From a virus: DNA of 26,130 bases. Of this stretch, positions 13,909-22,047 are shown piece by piece. A model generated the notes under the pieces. The model was given only the letters and a program-made list of their open reading frames with translations. It did no database searches and had not been told where the DNA came from. A program made the translations under genes and the position numbers. Positions within the stretch are counted from its first letter, which is position 1. The number at the start of each line of letters is the position of its first letter. Where the stretch lies: the IMG/VR virus record IMGVR_UViG_3300006737_000167, positions 1 to 26,130 of that record; one strand, given 5' to 3'.

Positions 13909-13972
13909 GTAACTAAAAATATGGGCAAATATACAATAATAAACTAAATAACAAATAAATCTCTTATATATT

Positions 13973-14638
13973 ATGAAAGTAAATGTAACAAAAGATGGGA
14001 AACAGACTGAATACAATGTTATTGATTCGTGGGACGATGTAACATTAGAGAAATGGGCAGAGTTAATCCGTGGGACTAGCTCAGGGCAAACAGAGGCACA
14101 GAACGCAGTACATACAATACAAACCCTAAGCAGTATTCCTGAGAACATTATAAAGGAGTTAAATTTAACTGATGTTGCTAAGTTAGTAGGCAAGTTAGCC
14201 GAAATACAACAAGATAAACAAAGCAACCTAAAACATAGAATAAAGATTGATGATGTAGAATATGGCTTCCACCCTAACCTAGAGGAGATAACGCTAGGAG
14301 AATGGGCTGATATTGAAACATATATTCAGGACAATATGACTGATAATCTACATAAAATTATGGCAGTTCTTTATAGGCCTATCTTAGAAACAGATGGTAA
14401 CTTTTATACAATAGAAAGATATGAAACTAAGAGTAAACAGATGAGGGAGCAAAAATTTAAGCAGATGAAGGCTAGTGAGGTAGAAAGTGCCCTGCTTTTT
14501 TTTTGGACTTTAGGAAGCGAACTATTGAATCTTTTGCCGTGGTATTTAACGGAGAAACTGAAGAATCAGACGAGCAAGAGCCTACAGGAAGAAACAATGA
14601 CGAGGAGTTTAGTAGACGATGGGGTTGGTTCGGAGTAA
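13973..14638 (+). CDS. tail assembly chaperone (G-type frame)
   Basis: A 221-residue protein with helical regions. The central GFHPNLEEITLGEWADIETYIQDN, an IMAVLYRPI segment, and LLFFWTLGSEL near residue 176 are typical of tail assembly chaperone proteins in flavobacterial phages. Tail chaperones are usually made as a short G form and a longer G-T form by -1 ribosomal frameshifting, and a perfect slippery sequence is present at 14497-14503. The start is ATG 13973 after a 127-base gap. The G form ends with a charged tail (TRSLVDDGVGSE). It would bind the tape measure during tail assembly, although the tape measure lies some 7 kb downstream, an unusual distance. Confidence 0.6.
   Translation: MKVNVTKDGKQTEYNVIDSWDDVTLEKWAELIRGTSSGQTEAQNAVHTIQTLSSIPENIIKELNLTDVAKLVGKLAEIQQDKQSNLKHRIKIDDVEYGFHPNLEEITLGEWADIETYIQDNMTDNLHKIMAVLYRPILETDGNFYTIERYETKSKQMREQKFKQMKASEVESALLFFWTLGSELLNLLPWYLTEKLKNQTSKSLQEETMTRSLVDDGVGSE
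14497..14503 (+). promoter_or_regulatory. candidate -1 ribosomal frameshift site (T TTT TTT)
   Basis: Nine consecutive T (14496-14504) contain the heptamer T_TTT_TTT in the zero frame of the upstream gene, where codons are CTT TTT TTT TGG. A -1 slip joins codon 177 of the chaperone to the overlapping frame (TTG GAC TTT AGG...) that runs to 14796. The predicted fusion is about 274 residues. Any downstream stimulatory RNA structure is not obvious by eye. Confidence 0.6.
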
Positions 14639-14796
14639 TGTATAGATTAACAAATGGAGATATTACTAATTTACATACAATAATTGAAATGAATCTCTAC
14701 GAGTGCTTAACTTGGTTATGTTATGAAACTGACCTAGACGAAGTAACTAGAGAACAACAAAGACAAAACAGAGCAAAATATGGCCAATCTATTTAG
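14503..14796 (+). CDS. tail assembly chaperone extension (T-type frame)
   Basis: This frame has no ATG, only a TTG exactly at the slippery T run, and overlaps the upstream chaperone by about 135 bases in the -1 frame. It encodes an acidic linker (NGETEESDEQEPTGRNNDEE) followed by FSRRWGWFGVMYRLTNGD, ITNLHTIIEMNLYECLTWLCYE and an Arg/Gln-rich end. The segment GD.T......I.......CL..L.YE matches T-extensions of tail assembly chaperones. It is therefore most likely the C-terminal part of a frameshift fusion rather than a separate protein. It overlaps the next gene by 17 bases. Confidence 0.6.
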   Translation: MDFRKRTIESFAVVFNGETEESDEQEPTGRNNDEEFSRRWGWFGVMYRLTNGDITNLHTIIEMNLYECLTWLCYETDLDEVTREQQRQNRAKYGQSI

Positions 14797-15319
14797 AAAC
14801 AGGACAAGCACAAGCAAAACAGATGAAGTACCCTATAACAGTATTAGGACTAAAACATACAATAACATAGTAGAAACTATTTTATGTATTGCTCATAAGC
14901 ACAGGTTCATTCAAGATGTTAATGCAGGGGATATATGGGAGATTGACCTAGAAAAGAACACGCTATTCCCTTACTTTCATTGTACAACTACAAGCGTTGA
15001 CGCTAGAGAGGGAACATTAGCGTTTAATTTTCAATTCTTTATAATGGACTTAGTAGAACCTCATCAAAGTAATGAACAACAAGTATTATCAGACACCCTA
15101 TCAACCCTTTTAGATATTCTAGAAGTGTTAAAAGAGGGTACAGACTTAAACGATAATCAACATATATGGGGTATTGGAGAACATACTTTAGAGCCGTTCT
15201 CAGAGCGTTTTGATAATGCCGTAGCAGGTTGGGTAGTCAATGTGCCGATAATGGTTCAGAGGGCAGTATGTAATCCTGAATTAGTCTTTGAGGATAGTGG
15301 TAAATCGTGTATACAATAA
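14780..15319 (+). CDS. putative tail terminator/completion protein
   Basis: The 179-residue protein has a likely alpha/beta core: an N-terminal helix region (TYNNIVETILCIAHKHRFIQDV), a strand region (LAFNFQFFIMDLVEPHQSNEQQ), then VLSDTLSTLLDILEVLKEG and LEPFSERFDNAVAGWVVNVPIMVQRAVCNPE. A pattern of N-terminal helix, central beta strands and a W-V-x-x-V-P-I strand near the end is what I associate with tail terminators and completion proteins of flavobacterial siphoviruses. Family membership is not certain. It sits between the chaperone extension (17-base overlap) and the tail protein next door. Its probable place is at the head-proximal end of the tail tube. Confidence 0.5.
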   Translation: MANLFRNRTSTSKTDEVPYNSIRTKTYNNIVETILCIAHKHRFIQDVNAGDIWEIDLEKNTLFPYFHCTTTSVDAREGTLAFNFQFFIMDLVEPHQSNEQQVLSDTLSTLLDILEVLKEGTDLNDNQHIWGIGEHTLEPFSERFDNAVAGWVVNVPIMVQRAVCNPELVFEDSGKSCIQ

Positions 15320-15338
15320 AAATAACAAATAACAAATT

Positions 15339-15857
15339 ATGGCAAATTTAACAACAACAATTACAGAGTCAATTACTCTAAATGGAGCAACAAGAGGCTC
15401 AACACAATCAGTAGTCATTTCAGACATAGATAAAACTGCTGAAAAGATAGTAGAGTGTCCTGGAGGTAGCAAAACAGGGGCAGAAACAATTATAGGGAAT
15501 TGGGCTAAGGCAACTAATTCAGCAGCTAAATACCAATCTTATAATTATTCTAACTCAAAATATATAAGGGTTACTAACCTAGACGCAGAACAGAGTATTG
15601 AAGTAGGTTTCGTATCTAATGGTATGGATGACCAATGTGCAGAGGGAGAAGCAACTCTAGATAGTTATAGAGTAAAACTACACGCAGGTCAATCGCATAT
15701 TTTATGGGATAGTGCAACAGGTAAAAAGGGAGAAACAACTGCTCCTAGATTTACATCAGTCGCTTTAACTAACTTATCTTATATAGTGATATTCAATCCA
15801 ACATCAGGAGAAACGGCTAGAGAGGTTTTAGTAGAACTATTTGTAGCAGGACAATAA
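15339..15857 (+). CDS. putative major tail/structural protein
   Basis: A 172-residue beta-rich protein beginning MANLTTTITESITLNG and containing repeated Ser/Thr-rich strands (YIRVTNLDAEQSIEVGFVS, SYIVIFNPTS), ending in LVELFVAGQ. Its beta-rich composition and location just after the terminator-like gene suggest a tail tube or virion surface protein, but no family is firmly recognised. The start follows an ATAACAAATAACAAATT leader. The stop overlaps the next start by one base (TAATG). It could instead be a decoration protein; mass spectrometry of particles would decide. Confidence 0.5.
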   Translation: MANLTTTITESITLNGATRGSTQSVVISDIDKTAEKIVECPGGSKTGAETIIGNWAKATNSAAKYQSYNYSNSKYIRVTNLDAEQSIEVGFVSNGMDDQCAEGEATLDSYRVKLHAGQSHILWDSATGKKGETTAPRFTSVALTNLSYIVIFNPTSGETAREVLVELFVAGQ

Positions 15858-16426
15858 TGCAAACTAAGGCTACTCATCGTTACCTAAAGAACTTTGCTCA
15901 AAGAGTTGTTTATGCTGCTAAGAATATAGTAAAGAATAGCAAACACTCAGGCAAGTTATTAGATTCATTAAAGTATTCTCTAGTTAAAACTGACAAAGGT
16001 TTCTCAGTTAAATTCCTTAGTGCTGAACACGGAAATTTTATGGAGAAAGGAGTTTCAGGAACGGAGAAAAGAGTCTACTATAAAGATATTAAAGGTAAGA
16101 GGAGGCAAAGCCCTTTTAAGTTTAAGAAACAACCCCCTAGTAAAGCAATAGACAAATGGGTAGCGAGTAAAGTGTCAGGAGCAAGAGATGAGGAAACAGG
16201 GAAATTTATCCCTAGAAAGAGTTTGACTTTTTTAATAGGTAGAAGTATGAAACGATATGGAATACCTGTAGTTCAACTAGGGGCAAGTCCTGACCAACAT
16301 ATGCGTAGGGGCTTATCTTATTACACTAAACCCCTAAAAAAGAACCTAAAAGACTTCCCTAAAGAGTTGATGTTTGCATTTAAAGAGGATTTACTAGCAG
16401 GAATTAAAGAAATAAAAACTAAATAA
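15857..16426 (+). CDS. putative neck/tail-completion protein (HK97 gp10-like)
   Basis: A 189-residue, strongly basic protein (AKNIVKNSKHSGKLLDSLKYSLVKT, then KGKRRQSPFKFKKQPPSKAIDKW, and a Lys-rich C-terminal helix). The segment SLKYSLVKTDKGFSVKFLSAEHGNFMEKGVSGTEK resembles the beta-sheet core of HK97 gp10-like head-tail connector or tail-completion proteins. These form neck rings that join capsid and tail. The family call is tentative. It begins one base inside the preceding gene and ends one base before the next gene, so it is embedded in the tail operon. Confidence 0.45.
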   Translation: MQTKATHRYLKNFAQRVVYAAKNIVKNSKHSGKLLDSLKYSLVKTDKGFSVKFLSAEHGNFMEKGVSGTEKRVYYKDIKGKRRQSPFKFKKQPPSKAIDKWVASKVSGARDEETGKFIPRKSLTFLIGRSMKRYGIPVVQLGASPDQHMRRGLSYYTKPLKKNLKDFPKELMFAFKEDLLAGIKEIKTK

Positions 16427-16427
16427 T

Positions 16428-17975
16428 ATGGCAATTAAAATAGAGCAACAGCCTAAACCTGATTTGCAAATGGCAGGTCAGCAACTAATATGGGCAGTGA
16501 GCCACGACCAAATACTACTAAACGAAAATAATGTTAAATTCATTTGTAATGTGCATATGAGTAGAACACTAATAGGAGCAGCCCCATCATCATCTAACCT
16601 AGTAGCAACATTAAAAACTAGCCCTAATAGTGCAGGTAGTGGTATATTTGATTTACAAAGAGTAGCAGACGCTTATGTTAGCCCTACCTATGAGGGAGGT
16701 TCTGTTTCAGTAGATGACGCTTTATATAAATCTAAAGCACAGGGAATAGCCTACGCACAGAAAGCCCCTCACTCAATACATAACATAGATTTTTTTGCTA
16801 CTAACAATCATAACACCTGTTATCTATGGCCAACATTTGATATTGAATACCTAGATAATTCAACAGGTTATATAGAAATAGATAAAACAGAAACAACCTA
16901 TGGAGAAATAAAGATGGTATGGAACGCAGTTTTACAAGACACTAATCCATTAGGTTATTCAGAGGATAGTAATGGGGCTTTTACGATGGGCTTTTACCTA
17001 CAAAACAAGCAATATCACGATGGTTCAGGCGATTACATTATAAGAGGGGTAGGAGGAAAAGGAAGTGAAATAGGAGGACGCTTTTTAAGTAATATGCCTG
17101 AGGTTCAAAGTATACACCCTAACGACTTTGGTACAGTAGCATTCTTTAATTGTTTAACTATTGGAATAGATGAGGATTGTCAGACAATGCCTAGTAACGC
17201 TCCTGACTTTAATATAGAGGGGATTAGGAGAGAATTTTTTGATTCAGCAGGTAATTCACTACTAAACGAATTTTATGCTAATGTTAAAACATCAGGAGGA
17301 GCAAAAACTCATTCTACTAGTTGGGATAGTTCAAATAACATAGTTTATTTCGGACACGGCCTAGGTAACTTTCAACAAAGAGGAGGAACAATACCTGCTA
17401 ACGCTGCCTACTATGAGGTTTGTGCAGCACAAGATACAGGAGATAGGCCTGAATGTGTTAGTAGAACATATAGGTTCAATATAATTAAAAACGATTGTAA
17501 AGGTTTTGAAAGGATTAGATTAGCGTGGTTAAACAGGCTAGGGACTTGGGATTATTTTACATTCACTAAAAGGAACACTAGAACAGTAAAAACAAAGCAA
17601 AAATACTACCATCAGTTATCAGGTACTTGGAATGAAAGAGTGTATTTACCAAAAGACCATCTAGGAGGAAAGAAAGTATACAAGAATGATTCACGAGAAA
17701 CATTAACATTAAATACGGACTATATGACTGAGGAGGAGGGAAAGTGGCTAGAGGAATTGTTTACTAGCCCTCAGGTATTTATACTTAACCCTTATGACGC
17801 TAATAATAAGCATACAGGAGGGCAACCCTATACTTATATTCATAGGTTCGTTGAGCCGTGTGTTATATCTAGCAAATCATTTAAGCGTAAATCTATGGCT
17901 AATGATGGACCAACTAAAATGATGTATAAACTTCAAATAGAAAAGAGTCAACCTAAGAACATACAACAATCATAA
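16428..17975 (+). CDS. large tail structural protein, function unknown
   Basis: The 515-residue protein is a structural-type sequence with many glycine, serine and aromatic residues. The N-terminal region reads like a repeated beta domain (ISHDQ..., VKFICNVHMSRTL). In the middle, ANAAYYEVCAAQDTG is followed by CVSRTYRFNIIKNDCKGFERIRLAWLNRLGTWDYFTFTKR (about 345-385), a motif I associate with Bacteroidota phage tail proteins. Its position between the neck-like protein and the hub/fibre gene suggests a tail-tube, tip or baseplate component. No enzyme motif is evident. It is adjacent to the next gene with a 3-base gap. The exact role is unknown. Confidence 0.6.
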   Translation: MAIKIEQQPKPDLQMAGQQLIWAVSHDQILLNENNVKFICNVHMSRTLIGAAPSSSNLVATLKTSPNSAGSGIFDLQRVADAYVSPTYEGGSVSVDDALYKSKAQGIAYAQKAPHSIHNIDFFATNNHNTCYLWPTFDIEYLDNSTGYIEIDKTETTYGEIKMVWNAVLQDTNPLGYSEDSNGAFTMGFYLQNKQYHDGSGDYIIRGVGGKGSEIGGRFLSNMPEVQSIHPNDFGTVAFFNCLTIGIDEDCQTMPSNAPDFNIEGIRREFFDSAGNSLLNEFYANVKTSGGAKTHSTSWDSSNNIVYFGHGLGNFQQRGGTIPANAAYYEVCAAQDTGDRPECVSRTYRFNIIKNDCKGFERIRLAWLNRLGTWDYFTFTKRNTRTVKTKQKYYHQLSGTWNERVYLPKDHLGGKKVYKNDSRETLTLNTDYMTEEEGKWLEELFTSPQVFILNPYDANNKHTGGQPYTYIHRFVEPCVISSKSFKRKSMANDGPTKMMYKLQIEKSQPKNIQQS

Positions 17976-17978
17976 CCT

Positions 17979-20900
17979 ATGGCAGTTCAACTAATTTTAT
18001 ACCCTCAACAATACTCAGGTTACCATCAGTTACCCTCAAATGTAGCCTCAGGGACTACTACAACAGGTAGTGGAAGTTCAACAGGAATAGCAGTTGGACC
18101 AACTAGTACACTACCATCAACTACAATACCTAACTTGGTTGCAGATGGTAAGTTTGTAAACGGCATAACAAATACCTCAATTTCTACTTCTTTTAGCTCA
18201 GGAGTTAAAGACAAACTAACAAATAGTCCAACACCTATTGGAGCGTGGGAGGGTTACTCAGAGGCAGGAAATGGTAGTTTCGTGGTTAAGTCAGGTTTCA
18301 TTAGTCAGACGAATACATCAGGCTCAGCAAAAAGAGCATCATTAACTACTAATGTAAACGGATTACAAAAAGGAGTATTGTATAGGTTAGTTATTGATAT
18401 AAAATCAAGCACGGCAACAAACGCTAGATTATCATTAGGTAGTGATAACAAAGAGTGGACGGAGGCAAGTCCTAAATCTAGAACATCAGGTCAAATGAGT
18501 CATCTAGGTAGGTTAGGTAAAGTAGATGGTTTTTTTAATGTAGATACAGGTCAAGCAATACGCAATCCTTTATCTAGCCCTATCTCTACACAAATGAGGG
18601 TAGGTATAAACTTTACATCAGAAGCCCCTGTAGAAAATCTAATGGTAAACATAGAATCAGATGGGGGGCAAGTAAATATAAATCAAGTAGGAGTATATGT
18701 TAGTCCTGATATAAATGTGGCTACTAACGCAGGAAATAGTGGACCAATTATTAGTAGTGGTGGACCATTAGTATCACAACCTTTAGTAAGCACATATCTA
18801 GTAGATGGGCAGGTTATTTGTGATTTATACAAAGACCAATCAATACCCTTAAATTTATCTATTGACAACTTCAAGAATGTAGATGAAAAGATTGCTAGTT
18901 ATTCTAAATCATTTATGTTACCTAACACTAAAAGGAATAATGTAATTTTCTCTCACTATTTTGATGTTACTAGAACACAAAATCACGACCCTTATGTATT
19001 TAATGCTTATGCTAAAACTAGGGCTAAGATTAAAGATGATGGAATACTAATATTTGAGGGTTGGATGAAGCTAATCAATGTTCAGGAGAAAGACGGACAG
19101 GTTAGTTATAATGTTAATTTGTATAGTGAGCCTACAACCTTTTGCGATTACTTAAAGAAGCGTAAATTATCGGACTTAAATCTAGATGAATTAGCACACG
19201 ATTATGACTTTGATAATATAACTGACTCTTGGACTAGTGCTTGGAATCCTGGAATACAATTACATAATCCCCTAGCCCCTAATTCACCTGCAATAATTTC
19301 TGACTTTGCTTATAATTCAGGTATAACAGACAGAACCTATGTTATAAAATACCCTATGGTAAATTGGATGGGTATGTATCAAGTAGCCGACTTTACTGCT
19401 ATTGGACCTCCTGCATATCCCTCTTTGGGTTTTATATCGTTTGGACTAGAGTCATTGTTTAGGCCGTGGGTAAGTGCAAAATACTTGCTAGATAAGATGT
19501 TTAATGATACTCCTTTTACTTATGAAAGTCAGTTTCTAGATAGTGCAAAATTCAGGAAGTTATTTATGGACTTTAATTGGGGAGGGGAATCATCTACTAT
19601 GAATAATGAATGGGACTTTGAGTATGAAGTAGAGGACACTCCTGAATCAACATCTAATCTAGATTGGAAAACTATCAACTTCCCTATGGTAGTTAATGAA
19701 AGTACGGCAGGAATAGCCTATGAATACTTTGATAACACGACAGGAGTATTAGAAGCAAATAGTGATAATATCAATTTTATAATTAAGGCTCAGAGCATTA
19801 AATTTAAGCGTAGTCACTTTGACGGAGATGGTTCTTGGAGGGTATTAGTAACTCCTGTTTCAGGAGCACCGTATGTAGCAGAACAAGACCCTATTGATTG
19901 GTTTGATTCAGCACAAGCATTTCACGCTACTTTAGGTTCAGTTGCTATTGTAGGTAGTGGTTATCCTGAAAGGTTTCAATGCGGTAGAGTATGGGAAAGT
20001 GCCTATGTTAATGGTTTAATGACAGGGGATAAACTAGAAATACAATTCGCTAAAACTAGTGGAACAGGAACAATAGAAGTATCTAAAAATGATGGTAACT
20101 TTAATTGGGTAGTAGGTAGTTCATCTATTGATTGCGACTTTTGTGGCGACCAAAATACAGGTAAATCAGTAGTTAAAATGTCAGTAACAGGAGGAACGAC
20201 AGGTATAACTACTATGATGAAAGGTAAAAGAGGTACTATGGGGCAGTATGAATTTTGGAAAGGCCTTAAAGATATGTTTAACCTAATTACAATGCAGTCA
20301 GACAAAAGGCCTAATCACCTAATAATTGAGCCTTATAATGATGTGTTCTTAAATAATCCTGACACTAGATTGCACGATTGGACTAACAAAATAGATGAAT
20401 CAAACATAAAACACGCTCCCCTAAACAAAATACCTGCTGTTAGTATATTTAATTACAAGCACGATAAAAGCGATTATAGGTTGCAGAAATATAAAGAGGC
20501 TCTAGGGGGTTATGAGTATGGAGAAAAGACTTATGAGGCAGGGAGTACCTTTTTTAGCCTACTATCAGGGACTAAAAAGTTAACTAACAAAACATTCTCA
20601 CCTACTGTATGTGCGCATATTAGCCCTTTATTTACTGATTATATTATACCTAATATCTACAAAACAGACGAGGGACAATATAAAGCGTTTGATAATCAAC
20701 CTAGAATACTTTGGGATAACGGATTAAAGTTTGCCCTAAACAATAACTATATATGTATAATTTTTGGAGTACAAACCTTTTTCGGCTTTACTTTTACTCC
20801 TGCACAAAATGCTTATCTACAATTTTCACATACTGAACATACCCCTACTGTGCCTTATAGTCACGATTTGAACTATGGAGAATGCCCTTTAGTGAGTACT

Positions 20901-21134
20901 ATGGGACCAACTCCTACCGACAACCTGTTTAATGTATATTGGAAGCCCTACTATGATGAATTATACAACCCTGATACTAGAGAATTAAAATTAAAAATAG
21001 CCCTAAACCCTCAGGATATTGAGGACTTCAATTTTTATGACTATGTTCAGATTAAATCTAGACGATACAGGGTAAACAAAATACAATATGCATCAGGAGA
21101 ACTATCTAAAGTTGAACTAATATTACTTACCTAA
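17979..21134 (+). CDS. large tail tip/hub protein with N-terminal carbohydrate-binding-like domain
   Basis: This 1051-residue protein appears multi-domain. Residues about 1-45 are a Gly/Ser/Thr linker (TTTTGSGSSTGIAVGP). Residues about 45-245 look like a jelly-roll carbohydrate-binding module (LVADGKFVNGIT, GLQKGVLYRLVIDI, INQVGVYVSP). From about 265 on, STYLVDGQVICDLYKDQSIPLNLSIDNF and SKSFMLPNTKRNNVIFSHYF start a beta-rich section resembling baseplate or hub proteins of Bacteroidota phages. The C-terminus (YDYVQIKSRRYRVNKIQYASGELSKVELILL) is a typical final domain. It overlaps the next gene by one base. It likely forms the tail tip and may hold host-binding surface; which part contacts the receptor is unknown. 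Confidence 0.6.
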   Translation: MAVQLILYPQQYSGYHQLPSNVASGTTTTGSGSSTGIAVGPTSTLPSTTIPNLVADGKFVNGITNTSISTSFSSGVKDKLTNSPTPIGAWEGYSEAGNGSFVVKSGFISQTNTSGSAKRASLTTNVNGLQKGVLYRLVIDIKSSTATNARLSLGSDNKEWTEASPKSRTSGQMSHLGRLGKVDGFFNVDTGQAIRNPLSSPISTQMRVGINFTSEAPVENLMVNIESDGGQVNINQVGVYVSPDINVATNAGNSGPIISSGGPLVSQPLVSTYLVDGQVICDLYKDQSIPLNLSIDNFKNVDEKIASYSKSFMLPNTKRNNVIFSHYFDVTRTQNHDPYVFNAYAKTRAKIKDDGILIFEGWMKLINVQEKDGQVSYNVNLYSEPTTFCDYLKKRKLSDLNLDELAHDYDFDNITDSWTSAWNPGIQLHNPLAPNSPAIISDFAYNSGITDRTYVIKYPMVNWMGMYQVADFTAIGPPAYPSLGFISFGLESLFRPWVSAKYLLDKMFNDTPFTYESQFLDSAKFRKLFMDFNWGGESSTMNNEWDFEYEVEDTPESTSNLDWKTINFPMVVNESTAGIAYEYFDNTTGVLEANSDNINFIIKAQSIKFKRSHFDGDGSWRVLVTPVSGAPYVAEQDPIDWFDSAQAFHATLGSVAIVGSGYPERFQCGRVWESAYVNGLMTGDKLEIQFAKTSGTGTIEVSKNDGNFNWVVGSSSIDCDFCGDQNTGKSVVKMSVTGGTTGITTMMKGKRGTMGQYEFWKGLKDMFNLITMQSDKRPNHLIIEPYNDVFLNNPDTRLHDWTNKIDESNIKHAPLNKIPAVSIFNYKHDKSDYRLQKYKEALGGYEYGEKTYEAGSTFFSLLSGTKKLTNKTFSPTVCAHISPLFTDYIIPNIYKTDEGQYKAFDNQPRILWDNGLKFALNNNYICIIFGVQTFFGFTFTPAQNAYLQFSHTEHTPTVPYSHDLNYGECPLVSTMGPTPTDNLFNVYWKPYYDELYNPDTRELKLKIALNPQDIEDFNFYDYVQIKSRRYRVNKIQYASGELSKVELILLT

Positions 21135-22036
21135 TGGATTATAAAAGAGGATATACAATAAAACCTAGCACAATAAGGAGTAGTGGAATAGTAGACTTTA
21201 CTAACAACGCAGGAGATAAATGTGTTGCTAATCAGGTAACTTGCGAGGCCTATGGTTATAGATGGGATAACGCTACTAAAACTTGTAGAGCATTTACAAC
21301 GGCTATGAAAGCAGGTGGAGAAATTATAGATAAAGAGGATAAAGAAAATAGAACGGCAAACACTATTGCAGGAGCAGGTAATGAAGTAACGAAAGGTTCA
21401 TATAACGCTTTATTCGGTCAGGCAAATCATTTGAAAGGTTCAAATATAAATTGTCTAGCCTCAGGCTACGCTCATACAACGAACGCTAACTTGTCTAGCA
21501 CTCGTGTTACAGGTCAAAATGCGTTAGTTCAGAGGCAAGCAGAGGACGCAATCGGTGGAGGTGATTGGATTGGTGATGGTAGTGCAGGTCAATTACAAAC
21601 ATCTACTATACAAGCAAATTGTAGAACGGCAGGAACAACCCCTAGCGTATATTGGACTAATAACGCAAGAAATGCTTATATACCTATACAACCTAATTCT
21701 ATGATAGGGTTTGTTGTTTTTAGGCAATCATTAACTATGGTAACTGCAGGTGAGGGAGAGGAGGGTTGTACCCTAGGTAGTTATAATTATGATGAACTTA
21801 GATATTCAGCAATAGTAAGGGCAAACGGACAAGCAACAATATGTTCAGCAGGTTCAGCTAGTATATGTAATAGTGGAATGACGGCAGGAACATTAACCCT
21901 AGAACAAATAACTACAACTGAGGGAGAAGTTACTACCTATGGTGATTTAAGGTTTGTTCAACAGGGAACAGGATGTGATAATTTACATCATTTAGTAATA
22001 ACAATACACGAATGTAGAAGTATGTTCGACTTATAA
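21134..22036 (+). CDS. putative tail fibre/appendage protein with beta-roll-like region
   Basis: A 300-residue protein. Its middle has ANTIAGAGNEVTKGSYNALFGQ followed by NHLKGSNINCLASGYAHTT, a repeated GxxN/G-spaced pattern of the sort seen in left-handed beta-roll or trimeric fibre proteins. The C-terminal half (VYWTNNARNAYIPIQPNSMIGFVVFRQSL, YSAIVRANGQATIC) looks like a head domain. Several cysteines (about ten in total) are unusual for a fibre and could form disulfides or bind metal. It starts one base inside the hub gene. The likely role is receptor binding or attachment to the tail tip; sequence alone does not prove it. Confidence 0.5.
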   Translation: MDYKRGYTIKPSTIRSSGIVDFTNNAGDKCVANQVTCEAYGYRWDNATKTCRAFTTAMKAGGEIIDKEDKENRTANTIAGAGNEVTKGSYNALFGQANHLKGSNINCLASGYAHTTNANLSSTRVTGQNALVQRQAEDAIGGGDWIGDGSAGQLQTSTIQANCRTAGTTPSVYWTNNARNAYIPIQPNSMIGFVVFRQSLTMVTAGEGEEGCTLGSYNYDELRYSAIVRANGQATICSAGSASICNSGMTAGTLTLEQITTTEGEVTTYGDLRFVQQGTGCDNLHHLVITIHECRSMFDL

Positions 22037-22047
22037 ACGACAAAGAT

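Noticed and set aside
13906-14226. Minus-strand frame over the chaperone gene
   Set aside because: It is an antisense shadow of a supported gene with no leader or recognisable motif.
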